From positions 21,676 through 85,675 of IMG/VR virus record IMGVR_UViG_3300030329_005540: DNA of 64,000 bases. One strand, 5' to 3'. Position numbers and translations under genes: made by a program. This stretch comes from a virus. The notes under the pieces are model-generated. The model was not told where the DNA came from. It searched no databases and was given only the letters and a program-made list of their open reading frames with translations. This document shows positions 9,936 to 18,073 of the stretch, one piece after another (position 1 is the stretch's first letter; each line of letters opens with the position of its first letter).

Positions 9936-10107
9936 CCATTTCAGTTAAGGCTTCATTTACATACTCTATAGAATCTTCATCTTGAAATTTATAAAAGATA
10001 TCAGCCTTTTTTTCACTTCTATCGTGTCGTAAAGTAATCAGAAAATAGTCAACTTCCTTCTCTTCCAATTCTTTAATTAAATCTAAAATTTTATCTAATC
10101 TTTCCAC
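9865..10107 (-). CDS. Small charged protein upstream of the polymerase core
   Basis: A protein of 80 residues with a GTG start. It is Glu/Asp/Lys-rich, with a helical N-terminus and a strongly basic tail (KKSTSKNKKRRR). A textbook class A promoter ends 6 nt before the GTG, which supports both the gene and its start. It overlaps the polymerase start by 71 nt, so the two may be translationally coupled. I do not recognise a family. A polymerase-associated role is only inferred from position. Confidence 0.55.
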   Translation of the reverse strand: MERLDKILDLIKELEEKEVDYFLITLRHDRSEKKADIFYKFQDEDSIEYVNEALTEMDDNEFKSIQPAKKSTSKNKKRRR

Positions 10108-10113
10108 GGTTTT

Positions 10114-10142
10114 AATTTAGCATGCGCTTTGATTGTTGTCAA
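10114..10142 (-). promoter_or_regulatory. Class A promoter for 9865-10107 and the polymerase core
   Basis: TTGACA at 10137-10142, 6 nt, AAAGC at 10126-10130, 6 nt, TAAATT at 10114-10119, then 6 nt to a GTG start. Confidence 0.8.
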
Positions 10143-10144
10143 GA

Positions 10145-10783
10145 CTATACATCTACCATCCATTTTAACTTGTTCCAGATTTTTAAATTTAATTTTAAAT
10201 CTACAAGAGCATTATGAAGATTGTCGTAATCATGATCAATTTCGAACTCTTTGCCCAAGGCCGTCATATTCGTTCTGATGCCCTTTTTGCGCGTGTGGTA
10301 GACCTTGTACTGGTAAGTGATCAAATCGTCGTCAGAACGCAATTCTAGGCCCATTTTGACCCCTCTGGCGAGGCAGTTGGTGTCGATGAACTTGCTTGTT
10401 AAATGAGTATAATCTTTACCCATGTATTCGTAATATCCCTTAATTAAATAAATATCAAAACCAAGCACATTATGCCCGACGATATAATCAGCATTGTCTA
10501 ACCAATCTTCAATTGTGGGGAACGCTTCTTCGGGAGGAATGCCCAGCTTGTCCATTGTGGCCTGACTGTATCTGGTGATACGCGCCGCACCCTCGCTGAT
10601 CTTGAGGTGCGTTTTCCATTTAACGTAGAAGTCTTTTTCCGCAATACTCTTGTCGCCCTGAACCTTCAGCATTGAAACCTGCCACGGCAAATTGTTGCAG
10701 GGGTTGAGGCAGAGGTTAAGAGTTTCGCAGTCGATAAAGACTAGCGTTTTCTCTTTGTCAAATCTGAGTAAGTGTTCGTCCAT
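10145..10783 (-). CDS. DnaQ-like DEDDh 3'-5' exonuclease
   Basis: A protein of 212 residues of the DEDD exonuclease fold, likely the proofreading subunit of the phage polymerase. Visible motifs: FIDCETL near residue 17 (Exo I, D-x-E), HNVLGFDIYLIKG near 119 (Exo II), and HNALVDLKLNLKIW near 190 (Exo III, with His and Asp). It sits between the two halves of the polymerase gene, as expected for an epsilon-like partner. The PHP domain at 12409-13173 appears inactive, so proofreading would depend on this protein. RNase T-like nucleases share the motifs, so the exact role is inferred from context. Confidence 0.85.
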   Translation of the reverse strand: MDEHLLRFDKEKTLVFIDCETLNLCLNPCNNLPWQVSMLKVQGDKSIAEKDFYVKWKTHLKISEGAARITRYSQATMDKLGIPPEEAFPTIEDWLDNADYIVGHNVLGFDIYLIKGYYEYMGKDYTHLTSKFIDTNCLARGVKMGLELRSDDDLITYQYKVYHTRKKGIRTNMTALGKEFEIDHDYDNLHNALVDLKLNLKIWNKLKWMVDV

Positions 10784-10786
10784 TAT

Positions 10787-12253
10787 TTATCCTACAAATG
10801 AGTTTCTTTTATTGAGGTTTCCAATTTTATCAAATACGCCATGAGTCTCTGCTATAGCTGTAGTCGCCCAACGAGGCTTTAAATTAGTATAATGATTTAA
10901 CTTTACGACTTCTTTTATTGTTTTCGCGTAATCTATAGGAACAATATGATCTACATGCCATATCTCTCCGCGATTTTCAAGCGTCCAATGATCGTGGTCG
11001 AATTCTGGATGGTCAAATAAATATTCGATGAATTTGTCAAAGCGCAGCCCTATTATTTCTTCGGTTTTAAAGCATTTTTTAAAATCTTTCGCTCTGAAAG
11101 AGTTCCCAATCGTTATCCTCGTTTGGCGTATAAATTTAAAAACTGGGTCTTTCATCATTTTATCTATATATTTTTTATTAGAGATTCTTACCCTTTCCTT
11201 AGCTTCTTCGGCTGGAATCCAAGATTTTCTCCCAGTTATGTCTGTTGCTCTCAGTTCCAACTCAGCCCGCTTTGACTTTATAGCTACAACTGTTCTATGA
11301 GGTAAATATTTTTCATGAAGTTCTCGATTAGATATGAGTTTGTTCAAATGCTGTATTTCCCAATCTTCCCACGGCTGTATATCGCTGCATATCGGACACC
11401 CGTACTTCGAAGAGAAAAATTTTATATAAATATTATCCGCGCCTTCTTGTTCTTTGTTGTATTCTGTTATTTCGTCACAATTCTTGCATTTGATCTTAAG
11501 GTATTTCTCCCAACCTAAAAAATCGGTAAGCACTTCAAGGTGCGGCAGTTCTGTTATTCTTGTGTTAAAGGTCTCTACTTCCTTCTCTAACCCACGTTTT
11601 TCTTTTCCCTCTTTTCTACATTCGGGGCAGCATTCTATTCCTCTCCTCCCGTGGTCATGTAATGTCTGAAAAAAGTAACTATTATGTTTTTTGCAAAGAA
11701 TTTTTACTTTGTCTTTTACGTTGCCAGTAAATTCAATTTCGTCGTATCCGAAAGCATTATCGTGTATTTTTTCTAATTTGGTTTTTATCTCTTTGAGTCT
11801 TTTATCTTTAGAGCTATCCCATTTTGCATTCCTCGCGTCATGCATCTTTTCCATCTTCGGGTGACACGTCGGGCACTCGTCGCCTCTATTTAAGATATAA
11901 TCGTTACCACTTGTAAAATGTTCAGTATGCCCACACTCCTTAAATAAAATTGTTACTGAAGGCTTTGTTTTGTGCGTTCCGTGAGTGTAGTCTACTACTT
12001 TTAAATTTGGATACTTTCCCTCAAATTCTTCAATAAATTCTTGTTTGATTTTTTCTTTACGGACTTCTTCTCTACATATTGAACAAGGGACTTTGGCTTT
12101 AAGATGTTGTTTTCCGTGCTGAATGAATACATGGTCATGCTTTACACAACGGATTTTTAATTTTTGATATTGGTTTTCGTATTTGGTTAAATATTCATAA
12201 TCATCACCAAATTTTTTTTTGGCATCATTAATAAATTTTTTATTTCTATCCAT
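10787..12253 (-). CDS. Zinc-ribbon-repeat HNH endonuclease, probable homing enzyme
   Basis: A protein of 488 residues. The N-terminal two thirds hold four zinc-ribbon-like CxxC units (for example VPCSICR, DECPTCH, ECCPECR, YGCPICS), each preceded by a Cys-Lys-x-His or Cys-Gly-His element, as in proteins that scan DNA. The C-terminus has an HNH core: HVDHIVPID near residue 434 and NHYTNLKPRW about 25 residues later. Such genes are commonly mobile in phage genomes. It lies exactly between the PHP and polymerase-core halves of DnaE, which suggests it was involved in the split (inference). Confidence 0.85.
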   Translation of the reverse strand: MDRNKKFINDAKKKFGDDYEYLTKYENQYQKLKIRCVKHDHVFIQHGKQHLKAKVPCSICREEVRKEKIKQEFIEEFEGKYPNLKVVDYTHGTHKTKPSVTILFKECGHTEHFTSGNDYILNRGDECPTCHPKMEKMHDARNAKWDSSKDKRLKEIKTKLEKIHDNAFGYDEIEFTGNVKDKVKILCKKHNSYFFQTLHDHGRRGIECCPECRKEGKEKRGLEKEVETFNTRITELPHLEVLTDFLGWEKYLKIKCKNCDEITEYNKEQEGADNIYIKFFSSKYGCPICSDIQPWEDWEIQHLNKLISNRELHEKYLPHRTVVAIKSKRAELELRATDITGRKSWIPAEEAKERVRISNKKYIDKMMKDPVFKFIRQTRITIGNSFRAKDFKKCFKTEEIIGLRFDKFIEYLFDHPEFDHDHWTLENRGEIWHVDHIVPIDYAKTIKEVVKLNHYTNLKPRWATTAIAETHGVFDKIGNLNKRNSFVG

Positions 12254-12257
12254 TGTT

Positions 12258-12416
12258 TTATTTCACCAAATACCCACCAATGTTTTGAGAAAGAATTTTA
12301 AGAGTATCTAATTCTTTTTTTCTCTCTTTTTCATCTTTAATTTTTTTAATTCTATCATATTCATCACAAATATAATCTACTGTAATTTTTTCTTTTACTT
12401 GTACTTTCTTAGGCAT
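12258..12416 (-). CDS. Small charged helical protein
   Basis: A protein of 52 residues from the ATG at 12416, overlapping the PHP gene by 8 nt. An upstream ATG at 12452 would add 12 residues. It is Lys/Glu-rich and probably helical (DEYDRIKKIKDEKERKKEL). No family is recognised. Its place between the PHP-domain gene and the HNH gene hints at an accessory or remnant of the polymerase split. Confidence 0.45.
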   Translation of the reverse strand: MPKKVQVKEKITVDYICDEYDRIKKIKDEKERKKELDTLKILSQNIGGYLVK

Positions 12417-13173
12417 TTTTCTCGCTCCAGCTTTCCATGCAGAATTGGTCACTGCACATATGTTCTAGTTCGGGTTTACTCAGAGTGCTTCGGTTATTAA
12501 TGCATCTGAAAGTCAAATAAGCTTTAAAATCTTTTTTATCCTTATAATAAATACTCTTAGTTTTAATTGTATTGTAATCGTTCTTCTCGCAGTAACTCTT
12601 CACCTTCTCTTCGACCAAGTAATCGAATGGCAAATCATTACTCTCCAAGAAAAACGTTGGCTCGGTAAAATCAAAGTTAGGAACACAAATAGAAGATGTT
12701 AATAGGTTCTTATAAATAAAAGAATCATAAAAAGGAATACATAATTGTAAATCATTATTATCCCAATATTTTTCTAGAATTTGAAAGTCTACTCGCGGTA
12801 CGTAATAAAAGCCTAACTTGTGGGAATCTGAGGCGATTTTGATGAGCCGTTGATATCCTTCAGTATTCTTGCACAGAATGACATATTTAGAAGACTTGCT
12901 CACGGCGTCTTCCGATTTCTCTTCTACCGTTGGGCAAACTGTAACTCTGAGGCCGAAAACCAGATCGATTTTCTTTTCGGATAGACTGTCGTATGCCTGT
13001 AAGAATCCAGACATAGAATCTTCCACCATAAAAATCTTACTTAAATTATTTTCTACGGCGATATCTACAATCGAATCGGGGCCAGACTCTTCTGAAGAGC
13101 CAGCTTTTTCTAAAGTTAAGATACTTCTGCCAAGAGAGTACTGAGACTTGAACAATGGTAAAATGTCATCCAT
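12409..13173 (-). CDS. Stand-alone PHP-domain half of DNA polymerase III alpha
   Basis: A protein of 254 residues that matches the N-terminal PHP region of DnaE from its first strand to the KSIYYKDKKDFKAYLTFRCI block, which precedes the palm in full-length enzymes. It stops there. The usual metal ligands look degraded: the HS-x-x-S motif reads KSQYS, the TDH motif reads VEDS, and the G-x-E motif reads GLR. It is therefore probably a structural, non-catalytic PHP, as in E. coli. I chose the ATG at 13173 because a class A promoter -10 box overlaps the upstream TTG alternative at 13191. The polymerase core is encoded at 7284-9935. Confidence 0.8.
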   Translation of the reverse strand: MDDILPLFKSQYSLGRSILTLEKAGSSEESGPDSIVDIAVENNLSKIFMVEDSMSGFLQAYDSLSEKKIDLVFGLRVTVCPTVEEKSEDAVSKSSKYVILCKNTEGYQRLIKIASDSHKLGFYYVPRVDFQILEKYWDNNDLQLCIPFYDSFIYKNLLTSSICVPNFDFTEPTFFLESNDLPFDYLVEEKVKSYCEKNDYNTIKTKSIYYKDKKDFKAYLTFRCINNRSTLSKPELEHMCSDQFCMESWSEKNA

Positions 13174-13181
13174 TAAAAACG

Positions 13182-13210
13182 ATTTTAGCAAGAGCTTTAC
13201 GTTGTGTCAA
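13182..13210 (-). promoter_or_regulatory. Class A promoter for the PHP-domain gene
   Basis: TTGACA at 13205-13210, 6 nt, AAAGC at 13194-13198, 6 nt, TAAAAT at 13182-13187, then 8 nt to the ATG at 13173. Confidence 0.8.
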
Positions 13211-14236
13211 TCAAAAATCGAAAGGATCATCTTGTTTTTGTGAAACTTGACAATGAGCGGGACATCCCCCGTAATGACGGAGTTCTATCTTTTGGCCGCT
13301 CTTAGGTTTTCCTAGCTCTGATTTTTCTTTGGATATTTTCAACTGCTTCCCGTTTTCATCTAAAAGCACGTGATAATCAAATGGGAATTTAAAAGAGCAG
13401 TGCCACATCACAGACCCGTCTTTTTTTAGTTGTCCGGGCTGCTTCGCAAATCCGCAGCTTAACGGCCCTCCAAAAACCTTGTCTGGCGGGTACGGTTGAT
13501 GAGCCGCATAGTTGGCCTTGGCATCCTCCTCCGTAAAATTATTAATAATCTTATACAAATCCGCGAGGTAATACTCGAAGCCCGCGATTTGATCTTTCGA
13601 GATTTCTATTTCTTGCACAGGCTGTTTGGGAAACTTTAAGAATAAGAACTCTGCGATGATCTTCTTTGATTTAGGCCACAATTTTTTCGAAGCCAAAGTA
13701 TATGTCATGGCTTGTAGATTAGCGGTTATCTCCTGCCCTTTGAATTTGCTTTTGCTGGTTTTGTAATCGACGAGTTTGATTTCTTTTCCGTCTTTGTAGA
13801 CTATTGGCTTGTCGATAAAGCCCAACACCTTATACTTCGGGTCTTCGCTTTCCAACAGGAATTCAACTTCGCCTGATTCCACAACGCCTCCACTATCTTC
13901 ACCGAAAAAATCTTGATTTAACCCCACGAGGATCATGGCGTCACACATTTCATAGTTCTCGTCGGTTAAGAACTGTTCTCCCTCTCTCTTAAGAGCTTTA
14001 CGGACTAGCCTACATATTGCTGGGCTAGCCTCGATAGTGCTTTGCTTCACTATGGCGTCATAATGAGGCTTGTGGCGAGGGTTTAAAAGAACTTCAAATA
14101 TTAAATGGCAAGCAGTTCCTCTTACCGCTCCATCATTTTTGGGCTCCGGTAAACGAAGAATATATTTGCACCAATATTTCCAAGAGCAGTCTTCTAGAAG
14201 CTTGGCTCTTGAAGCTGATAGTATTTTTTCTTCCAT
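13211..14236 (-). CDS. PD-(D/E)XK nuclease, RecB/Cas4-like
   Basis: A protein of 341 residues with the RecB-type nuclease order: GTACHLIFE near residue 41 (motif His), GFIDKPIV near 137, LVDYKTSKSKF near 152 (catalytic D-Y-K), and NLQAMTYTLA near 170 (the trailing Q-x3-Y). Cysteines near the N-terminus (DCSWKYWC) and four near the C-terminus (SCGF, HCSF, GGCPAHC) could hold an iron-sulfur cluster, as in Cas4/AddB nucleases. It lies in the helicase-primase operon and overlaps the primase gene by 43 nt. A role in end processing or recombination is likely. No other Cas-like gene is present, so it is not read as CRISPR. Confidence 0.8.
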   Translation of the reverse strand: MEEKILSASRAKLLEDCSWKYWCKYILRLPEPKNDGAVRGTACHLIFEVLLNPRHKPHYDAIVKQSTIEASPAICRLVRKALKREGEQFLTDENYEMCDAMILVGLNQDFFGEDSGGVVESGEVEFLLESEDPKYKVLGFIDKPIVYKDGKEIKLVDYKTSKSKFKGQEITANLQAMTYTLASKKLWPKSKKIIAEFLFLKFPKQPVQEIEISKDQIAGFEYYLADLYKIINNFTEEDAKANYAAHQPYPPDKVFGGPLSCGFAKQPGQLKKDGSVMWHCSFKFPFDYHVLLDENGKQLKISKEKSELGKPKSGQKIELRHYGGCPAHCQVSQKQDDPFDF

Positions 14237-15117
14237 GATAAAATTTCCTCCTTAGTCATTTCTCCAAAGTCGCAAGACCCTTCTGGGATAGCGACATGGA
14301 TTTGCTCGGGATCGAAGTGTCTGGCTAATTTAGCGCAAGCTTTTTCAGCAGCTTGATTACCAGCCGAGCTTTTTTGTTCATCATTATTAAAAGCAATAAA
14401 TATATGATCTATGTCAATTCTGAGAAGGTAGCTGATCACAGCTACGCTCACTTCGAGTCCGAAAGTAACCATCGTATTTTTAATTCCGCAGTCCCACAAG
14501 GCGAGCATATCTCCTATGCTTTCAACTAGGATAACCTGTTTCTCGCTTCGTAAAATCTTATTGTTAATTTGAAGCGGGTATTTCCACTCACTTTTTACGC
14601 CTATGTGTTTCCACTTTGGGTTACGATCTACTATCGATCTCCCAGAAACGCCAACCAATTCTTTTTTGTAATTATAAATTGGAAAAATGTACCTGTCTTT
14701 CATCTTGCCTACGCCCACAACCCCGCCTTCAAAAACAGAAACAGTATCTTCCGACACGCCTCTGTTTATCCAATAAGAATGATCTTTGCTTAATTTTAAA
14801 AGGCATTCTTTATTGAACGTTTTGATTTGTTTGAGCGTGGGTTTGACTACGGCCTCTTTTCTTTCAGAAGAATAAGATGTATTGGACAACCATTTTTCGG
14901 CATCATTTACAGATTCGAGTTTAAGAGATAGTTGAACCAAATCTTGTAAAGAGCCTTTGATGTTACGGCTAAAGTCGATAAAGTAGCCCGTGTCCTTTCG
15001 CACACTAAGAACAGTATTACTGCTTGAGTCTCGATAAAGAGGCTTCATGCGGTAATTTCTACTGTCTTCGGTAATATTGCTATAACCGAGGCTTAATAAT
15101 ATTTCTTTAACGTCCAT
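14194..15117 (-). CDS. DnaG-like primase with TOPRIM domain
   Basis: A protein of 307 residues. The N-terminus resembles the CHC2 zinc-finger fold (PLYRDSSSNTVLSV, then GSLQDLVQL), but the zinc-binding Cys residues are absent. The middle fits the primase core (YIFPIYNYKKELVGVSGRSI). TOPRIM motifs follow: VILVESIGDMLAL with the catalytic Glu near residue 197, and IAFNNDEQKSSAGNQAAEKA near 243, where the usual first Asp of DxD is Asn. It starts one base inside the helicase stop codon and should be co-translated with it. It should make primers for replication with DnaB. Confidence 0.85.
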   Translation of the reverse strand: MDVKEILLSLGYSNITEDSRNYRMKPLYRDSSSNTVLSVRKDTGYFIDFSRNIKGSLQDLVQLSLKLESVNDAEKWLSNTSYSSERKEAVVKPTLKQIKTFNKECLLKLSKDHSYWINRGVSEDTVSVFEGGVVGVGKMKDRYIFPIYNYKKELVGVSGRSIVDRNPKWKHIGVKSEWKYPLQINNKILRSEKQVILVESIGDMLALWDCGIKNTMVTFGLEVSVAVISYLLRIDIDHIFIAFNNDEQKSSAGNQAAEKACAKLARHFDPEQIHVAIPEGSCDFGEMTKEEILSWKKKYYQLQEPSF

Positions 15118-16610
15118 TAGAATTCTGTGGGGCCATCGTTTTCGCTATGGTCTACATCTTGACCGCGCTCACTTTGTTCTTCCACGATATCCCGTAAAGA
15201 ACCTCTTTCTTCAACTCCGAAATTCTCACAGTTGAAGTTCAGATAATTGCTGTACCATCTTATCGTGCCGTTTTCAGAAGCTCTACGAACCAAGTCGTGA
15301 TGCCCTGCGGCTTGCTGGCCCTGAAAGCGTGTTTTGAGAGGTATCAATTTGTGCGAGCCTCTGGCTTCTCCATCTTCACCAATTTCATCTAACGTCTTTC
15401 TTCTAAAGATGCCTACAAAACTGGCAAACCATTGAAGTCTATCAGACAACGAAATCGCAGATGAATCATCCACCATCGCGCCGCTAGAACCCGCTTCGCC
15501 GCTTCTGTTCATTTGCATCGCTGTAATAAGAGGGGCGTTGATTTCTTCGGCTACCTTTTTCAGCTTGTCAACCTTGTCACCTATAGCTTGGTATTCTCCC
15601 CAGTTTTGAGCTACTCTTTCACCCGTTAGTTTCACATAATCGTATGCAATGATGCATGGATTACCTCTACCAACATGAGTTAAGTACCATCGGCGTATCA
15701 AGGACACGATTTGGTCTACGTTTTTATTTCCTACGAAAGCGTGATAACACTGATACCCTTTTTCTTTTATAGCTTTCAATCCGCTCCGAGTTCTAGCTGT
15801 AAGCTCCTCGCTTTTGCGGAAGTTACCCGTTTCTAAATACCAAGGGGAAACATTTGTAAACGCCGACGCCATTCTAAATTGAATGTCCATCGTAGCCATC
15901 TCTGTGTCCAGCAAAAGAACTGGAACATTATTGAGATGTCCTGTTCTGATACATAAATTATTAATCCATGTAGTCTTGCCTTGTCCGGGTCTCGATACAA
16001 TCGCGTATACGTTTCCGGGTCTTAGTCCTCCGTACAAATTGTTAAACTCTTGCCAAGGCGTTTTAAATCCAAAGTCCGTTTGGGGGTTATTGCCTCTCTC
16101 TTCAACTAATTCTTCAATTCCGTCGAACAAATCGACGGGTTCATCATCTAATGCGTATTTTCTCATATTTTCGTTATACATTTCATCGCAAGATGCGATT
16201 ATTTCATCTACTCCGACATTGCCGCATTTGCGTACAAACTCGGAAACATTACTCACTGATTCTAAAATCTCTCTTCTTATCTTATATTTTTTAAGTTCTT
16301 TAGCCGCCTCTACGGTAGCTTCTTTTGTGATATAAGTGAAAGAAATCTCATCAATGTACCTATAAATTTCAATATCGTCTTTGAAAGTAATTCCTAAATT
16401 TTGAATCTTCTCCGAAAGAAGTACCTTATCCAGTTTTTGACCTGCTGCTAGAATGCTACGAATAACACAAAATATTGTATTATGAACATCAAAGTAAAAA
16501 TCTTTTTCAGTAATAAACTTCTCAAGATCGGGGAAGATAGACTCGTTGTTAATTAAACCTCCTAAAACATGCTTCTCAATCCGCTGCGAATAAATTTGTC
16601 CTTTTTCCAT
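15117..16610 (-). CDS. dnaB: Replicative DNA helicase, DnaB family
   Basis: A protein of 497 residues, close to the usual DnaB length. An N-terminal helical domain (EKHVLGGLINNESIF) is followed by a RecA-type ATPase: Walker A SRPGQGKT near residue 208, VLLLDTEMA, Walker B region PCIIAYDYVKL, and APLITAMQMNRSGE near 360. A C-terminal acidic tail follows. It unwinds DNA at the fork and recruits the adjacent primase. A class A promoter precedes it, and primase and nuclease follow by overlap, so this is a small replication operon. Confidence 0.95.
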   Translation of the reverse strand: MEKGQIYSQRIEKHVLGGLINNESIFPDLEKFITEKDFYFDVHNTIFCVIRSILAAGQKLDKVLLSEKIQNLGITFKDDIEIYRYIDEISFTYITKEATVEAAKELKKYKIRREILESVSNVSEFVRKCGNVGVDEIIASCDEMYNENMRKYALDDEPVDLFDGIEELVEERGNNPQTDFGFKTPWQEFNNLYGGLRPGNVYAIVSRPGQGKTTWINNLCIRTGHLNNVPVLLLDTEMATMDIQFRMASAFTNVSPWYLETGNFRKSEELTARTRSGLKAIKEKGYQCYHAFVGNKNVDQIVSLIRRWYLTHVGRGNPCIIAYDYVKLTGERVAQNWGEYQAIGDKVDKLKKVAEEINAPLITAMQMNRSGEAGSSGAMVDDSSAISLSDRLQWFASFVGIFRRKTLDEIGEDGEARGSHKLIPLKTRFQGQQAAGHHDLVRRASENGTIRWYSNYLNFNCENFGVEERGSLRDIVEEQSERGQDVDHSENDGPTEF

Positions 16611-16619
16611 ACAACGGAT

Positions 16620-16648
16620 ATGATAACACCTGCTTTAGCTGGCGTCAA
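16620..16648 (-). promoter_or_regulatory. Class A promoter for the helicase-primase-nuclease operon
   Basis: TTGACG at 16643-16648, 6 nt, AAAGC at 16632-16636, 6 nt, TATCAT at 16620-16625, then 9 nt to the ATG. Confidence 0.8.
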
Positions 16649-16661
16649 GAGAAATTTTGAA

Positions 16662-16916
16662 TTATTCTGCTTCTTCTTCGCCTTCTTCGGGCTCGATGAA
16701 AGACGCTACTAGGGACTCCACGTTGACTTCTTCCATAGTTTTGGACCAAGTACCTACATAGTTTTGTAGTGCGAGAAGCTCTGTCACAGTATCGCATTGC
16801 GAATGAGCAACAGGCGTACCGTCAGCATCAATAGTAAACAAAATAAATCCGCCGTTAGAACATTCATTAATTTGATCTAACGTCTTTTGTGGGAATGTAA
16901 AATTTTTATCACTCAC
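16662..16916 (-). CDS. Small acidic protein of unknown function
   Basis: A protein of 84 residues with a GTG start. It has an acidic tail (EEGEEEAE) and a possible beta-type middle (GGFILFTIDADGTPVAHS). The GTG is supported by a class B promoter motif whose last base is 7 nt upstream. Family unknown. Confidence 0.6.
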   Translation of the reverse strand: MSDKNFTFPQKTLDQINECSNGGFILFTIDADGTPVAHSQCDTVTELLALQNYVGTWSKTMEEVNVESLVASFIEPEEGEEEAE

Positions 16917-16922
16917 AATAGT

Positions 16923-16931
16923 ATTTACACT
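16923..16931 (-). promoter_or_regulatory. Class B promoter motif (AGTGTAAAT)
   Basis: AGTGTAAAT followed by 6 nt and a GTG start. The block is nearly identical to the one before 54009-54329, with AATAGTGTAAATA in both. Confidence 0.6.
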
Positions 16932-16932
16932 A

Positions 16933-17349
16933 TTATAGTGTCACATCAAAATGCTTTTCAAAGAATTCTTTGTTTAGTTTATTAAGTTCACCCTCGTTTA
17001 TTTCAATTAATTTAAATCCATTTTTATCAAGCCAAGAAGCTTTTTCAAAGTCTCGTTTTATTGCTTTCAAATACTCTAATCTAGAATTATTATGAAAGAA
17101 TTTATTGAACTCTGTATGCTGACGACCCTGAACTTCTACCGCGATTTTCTTAGTGGCGTTGAGTATATCTACCGTCATGCGTGAGCCATAAACAGGAAAC
17201 TCTTCGTAAACGATATGGTTCTTCCAAAATTGTTTAAGAAATTGTTTTACTTGAAATTGTATTTTAGAACGAGATTTAGCATCCCATTTTATGAGATACT
17301 TAGTAACCTTTCGGCTTTGGGGTCTACCGTGTATATTGATTAATCTCAT
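16933..17349 (-). CDS. Small PD-(D/E)XK-type endonuclease
   Basis: A protein of 138 residues. The core TVDILNATKKIAVEVQGRQH near residue 59 fits the nuclease pattern (Asp, then E-V-Q), and GFKLIEINEGEL closes the fold, as in Vsr/DUF559-like endonucleases. The basic N-terminus could bind DNA. It overlaps the phosphatase gene at one base. It may act in repair, junction cleavage or host DNA attack; which of these cannot be told from sequence. Confidence 0.6.
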   Translation of the reverse strand: MRLINIHGRPQSRKVTKYLIKWDAKSRSKIQFQVKQFLKQFWKNHIVYEEFPVYGSRMTVDILNATKKIAVEVQGRQHTEFNKFFHNNSRLEYLKAIKRDFEKASWLDKNGFKLIEINEGELNKLNKEFFEKHFDVTL

Positions 17350-18041
17350 TATTTACCCGTGAAGAAAGCTGGAGCTAAAACTTTTTCAGCTAAGTATATA
17401 GAGAAATCATTATCGCTTGGGAAATGGACTCCTTCATAGATTCTGGAATCCGCCACCATTTTAGCGGCTTGCAAGAATTGATTCTTAAAAGCTGGATACA
17501 TATTAGAGCAAATAAAAGCTGCAAAATATGCAGATAATGTGTGTCCGCTTGGATAGGACGGAGTGCTTGCTGTGCCTTTTTGGATGGCGTCGTTATATTT
17601 TATATCGATGCCGTGATGAGGGGCTAGTTGATACGGTCTAGGTCTGTTATAATATAGTTTTAACTTCATCGCCAATGTATCAGAATCCTGCATAACTAGC
17701 CTTCTGATATCGTCATCCGGAATCTTTTCTCCAATTAGCTTTTCGTGCAGATCGTATACGAATCCAGCAGGGGCAGCATCCATCTTTTCAAGACTAGAAG
17801 TAAAATCCTTAGAATGTTTTTTTTGTTCTATGAATTTTTTAATATATAAAAGCTCCTGCTTGGTTTGCTCACTTGAATTCGAAGGTGGCGGCATTTTCAG
17901 CAGATTTTCGATGCTTATGTCTAAGTGGACGAGCTTTCTCTCGGAATAGTCTTTGCGAGGATTTTTACCATCATAAACTAACTCGTCTAGTTTTTTAGCC
18001 TTAATATCCTCAGAAAAATCTATTTCGAAATTTTGCTTCAT
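17349..18041 (-). CDS. PAP2-superfamily acid phosphatase
   Basis: A protein of 230 residues with the three-part PAP2 signature: KLYYNRPRPYQ near residue 127 (K-x6-RP), YPSGHTLSAY near 164 (PSGH), and SRIYEGVHFPSDN near 198 (SR-x5-H-x3-D). No signal peptide or transmembrane helix is evident, so it is probably cytoplasmic, unlike most class A acid phosphatases. The substrate may be a nucleotide or a sugar or lipid phosphate. It is encoded just upstream of a nuclease. Confidence 0.88.
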   Translation of the reverse strand: MKQNFEIDFSEDIKAKKLDELVYDGKNPRKDYSERKLVHLDISIENLLKMPPPSNSSEQTKQELLYIKKFIEQKKHSKDFTSSLEKMDAAPAGFVYDLHEKLIGEKIPDDDIRRLVMQDSDTLAMKLKLYYNRPRPYQLAPHHGIDIKYNDAIQKGTASTPSYPSGHTLSAYFAAFICSNMYPAFKNQFLQAAKMVADSRIYEGVHFPSDNDFSIYLAEKVLAPAFFTGK

Positions 18042-18073
18042 TTTTAATCCTTTTATAGATTTACACTTAAAAT

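Noticed and set aside
13211-14236. Cas4 nuclease as part of a CRISPR system
   Set aside because: No repeat array and no other cas gene in the window; the RecB-like nuclease fits phage recombination.
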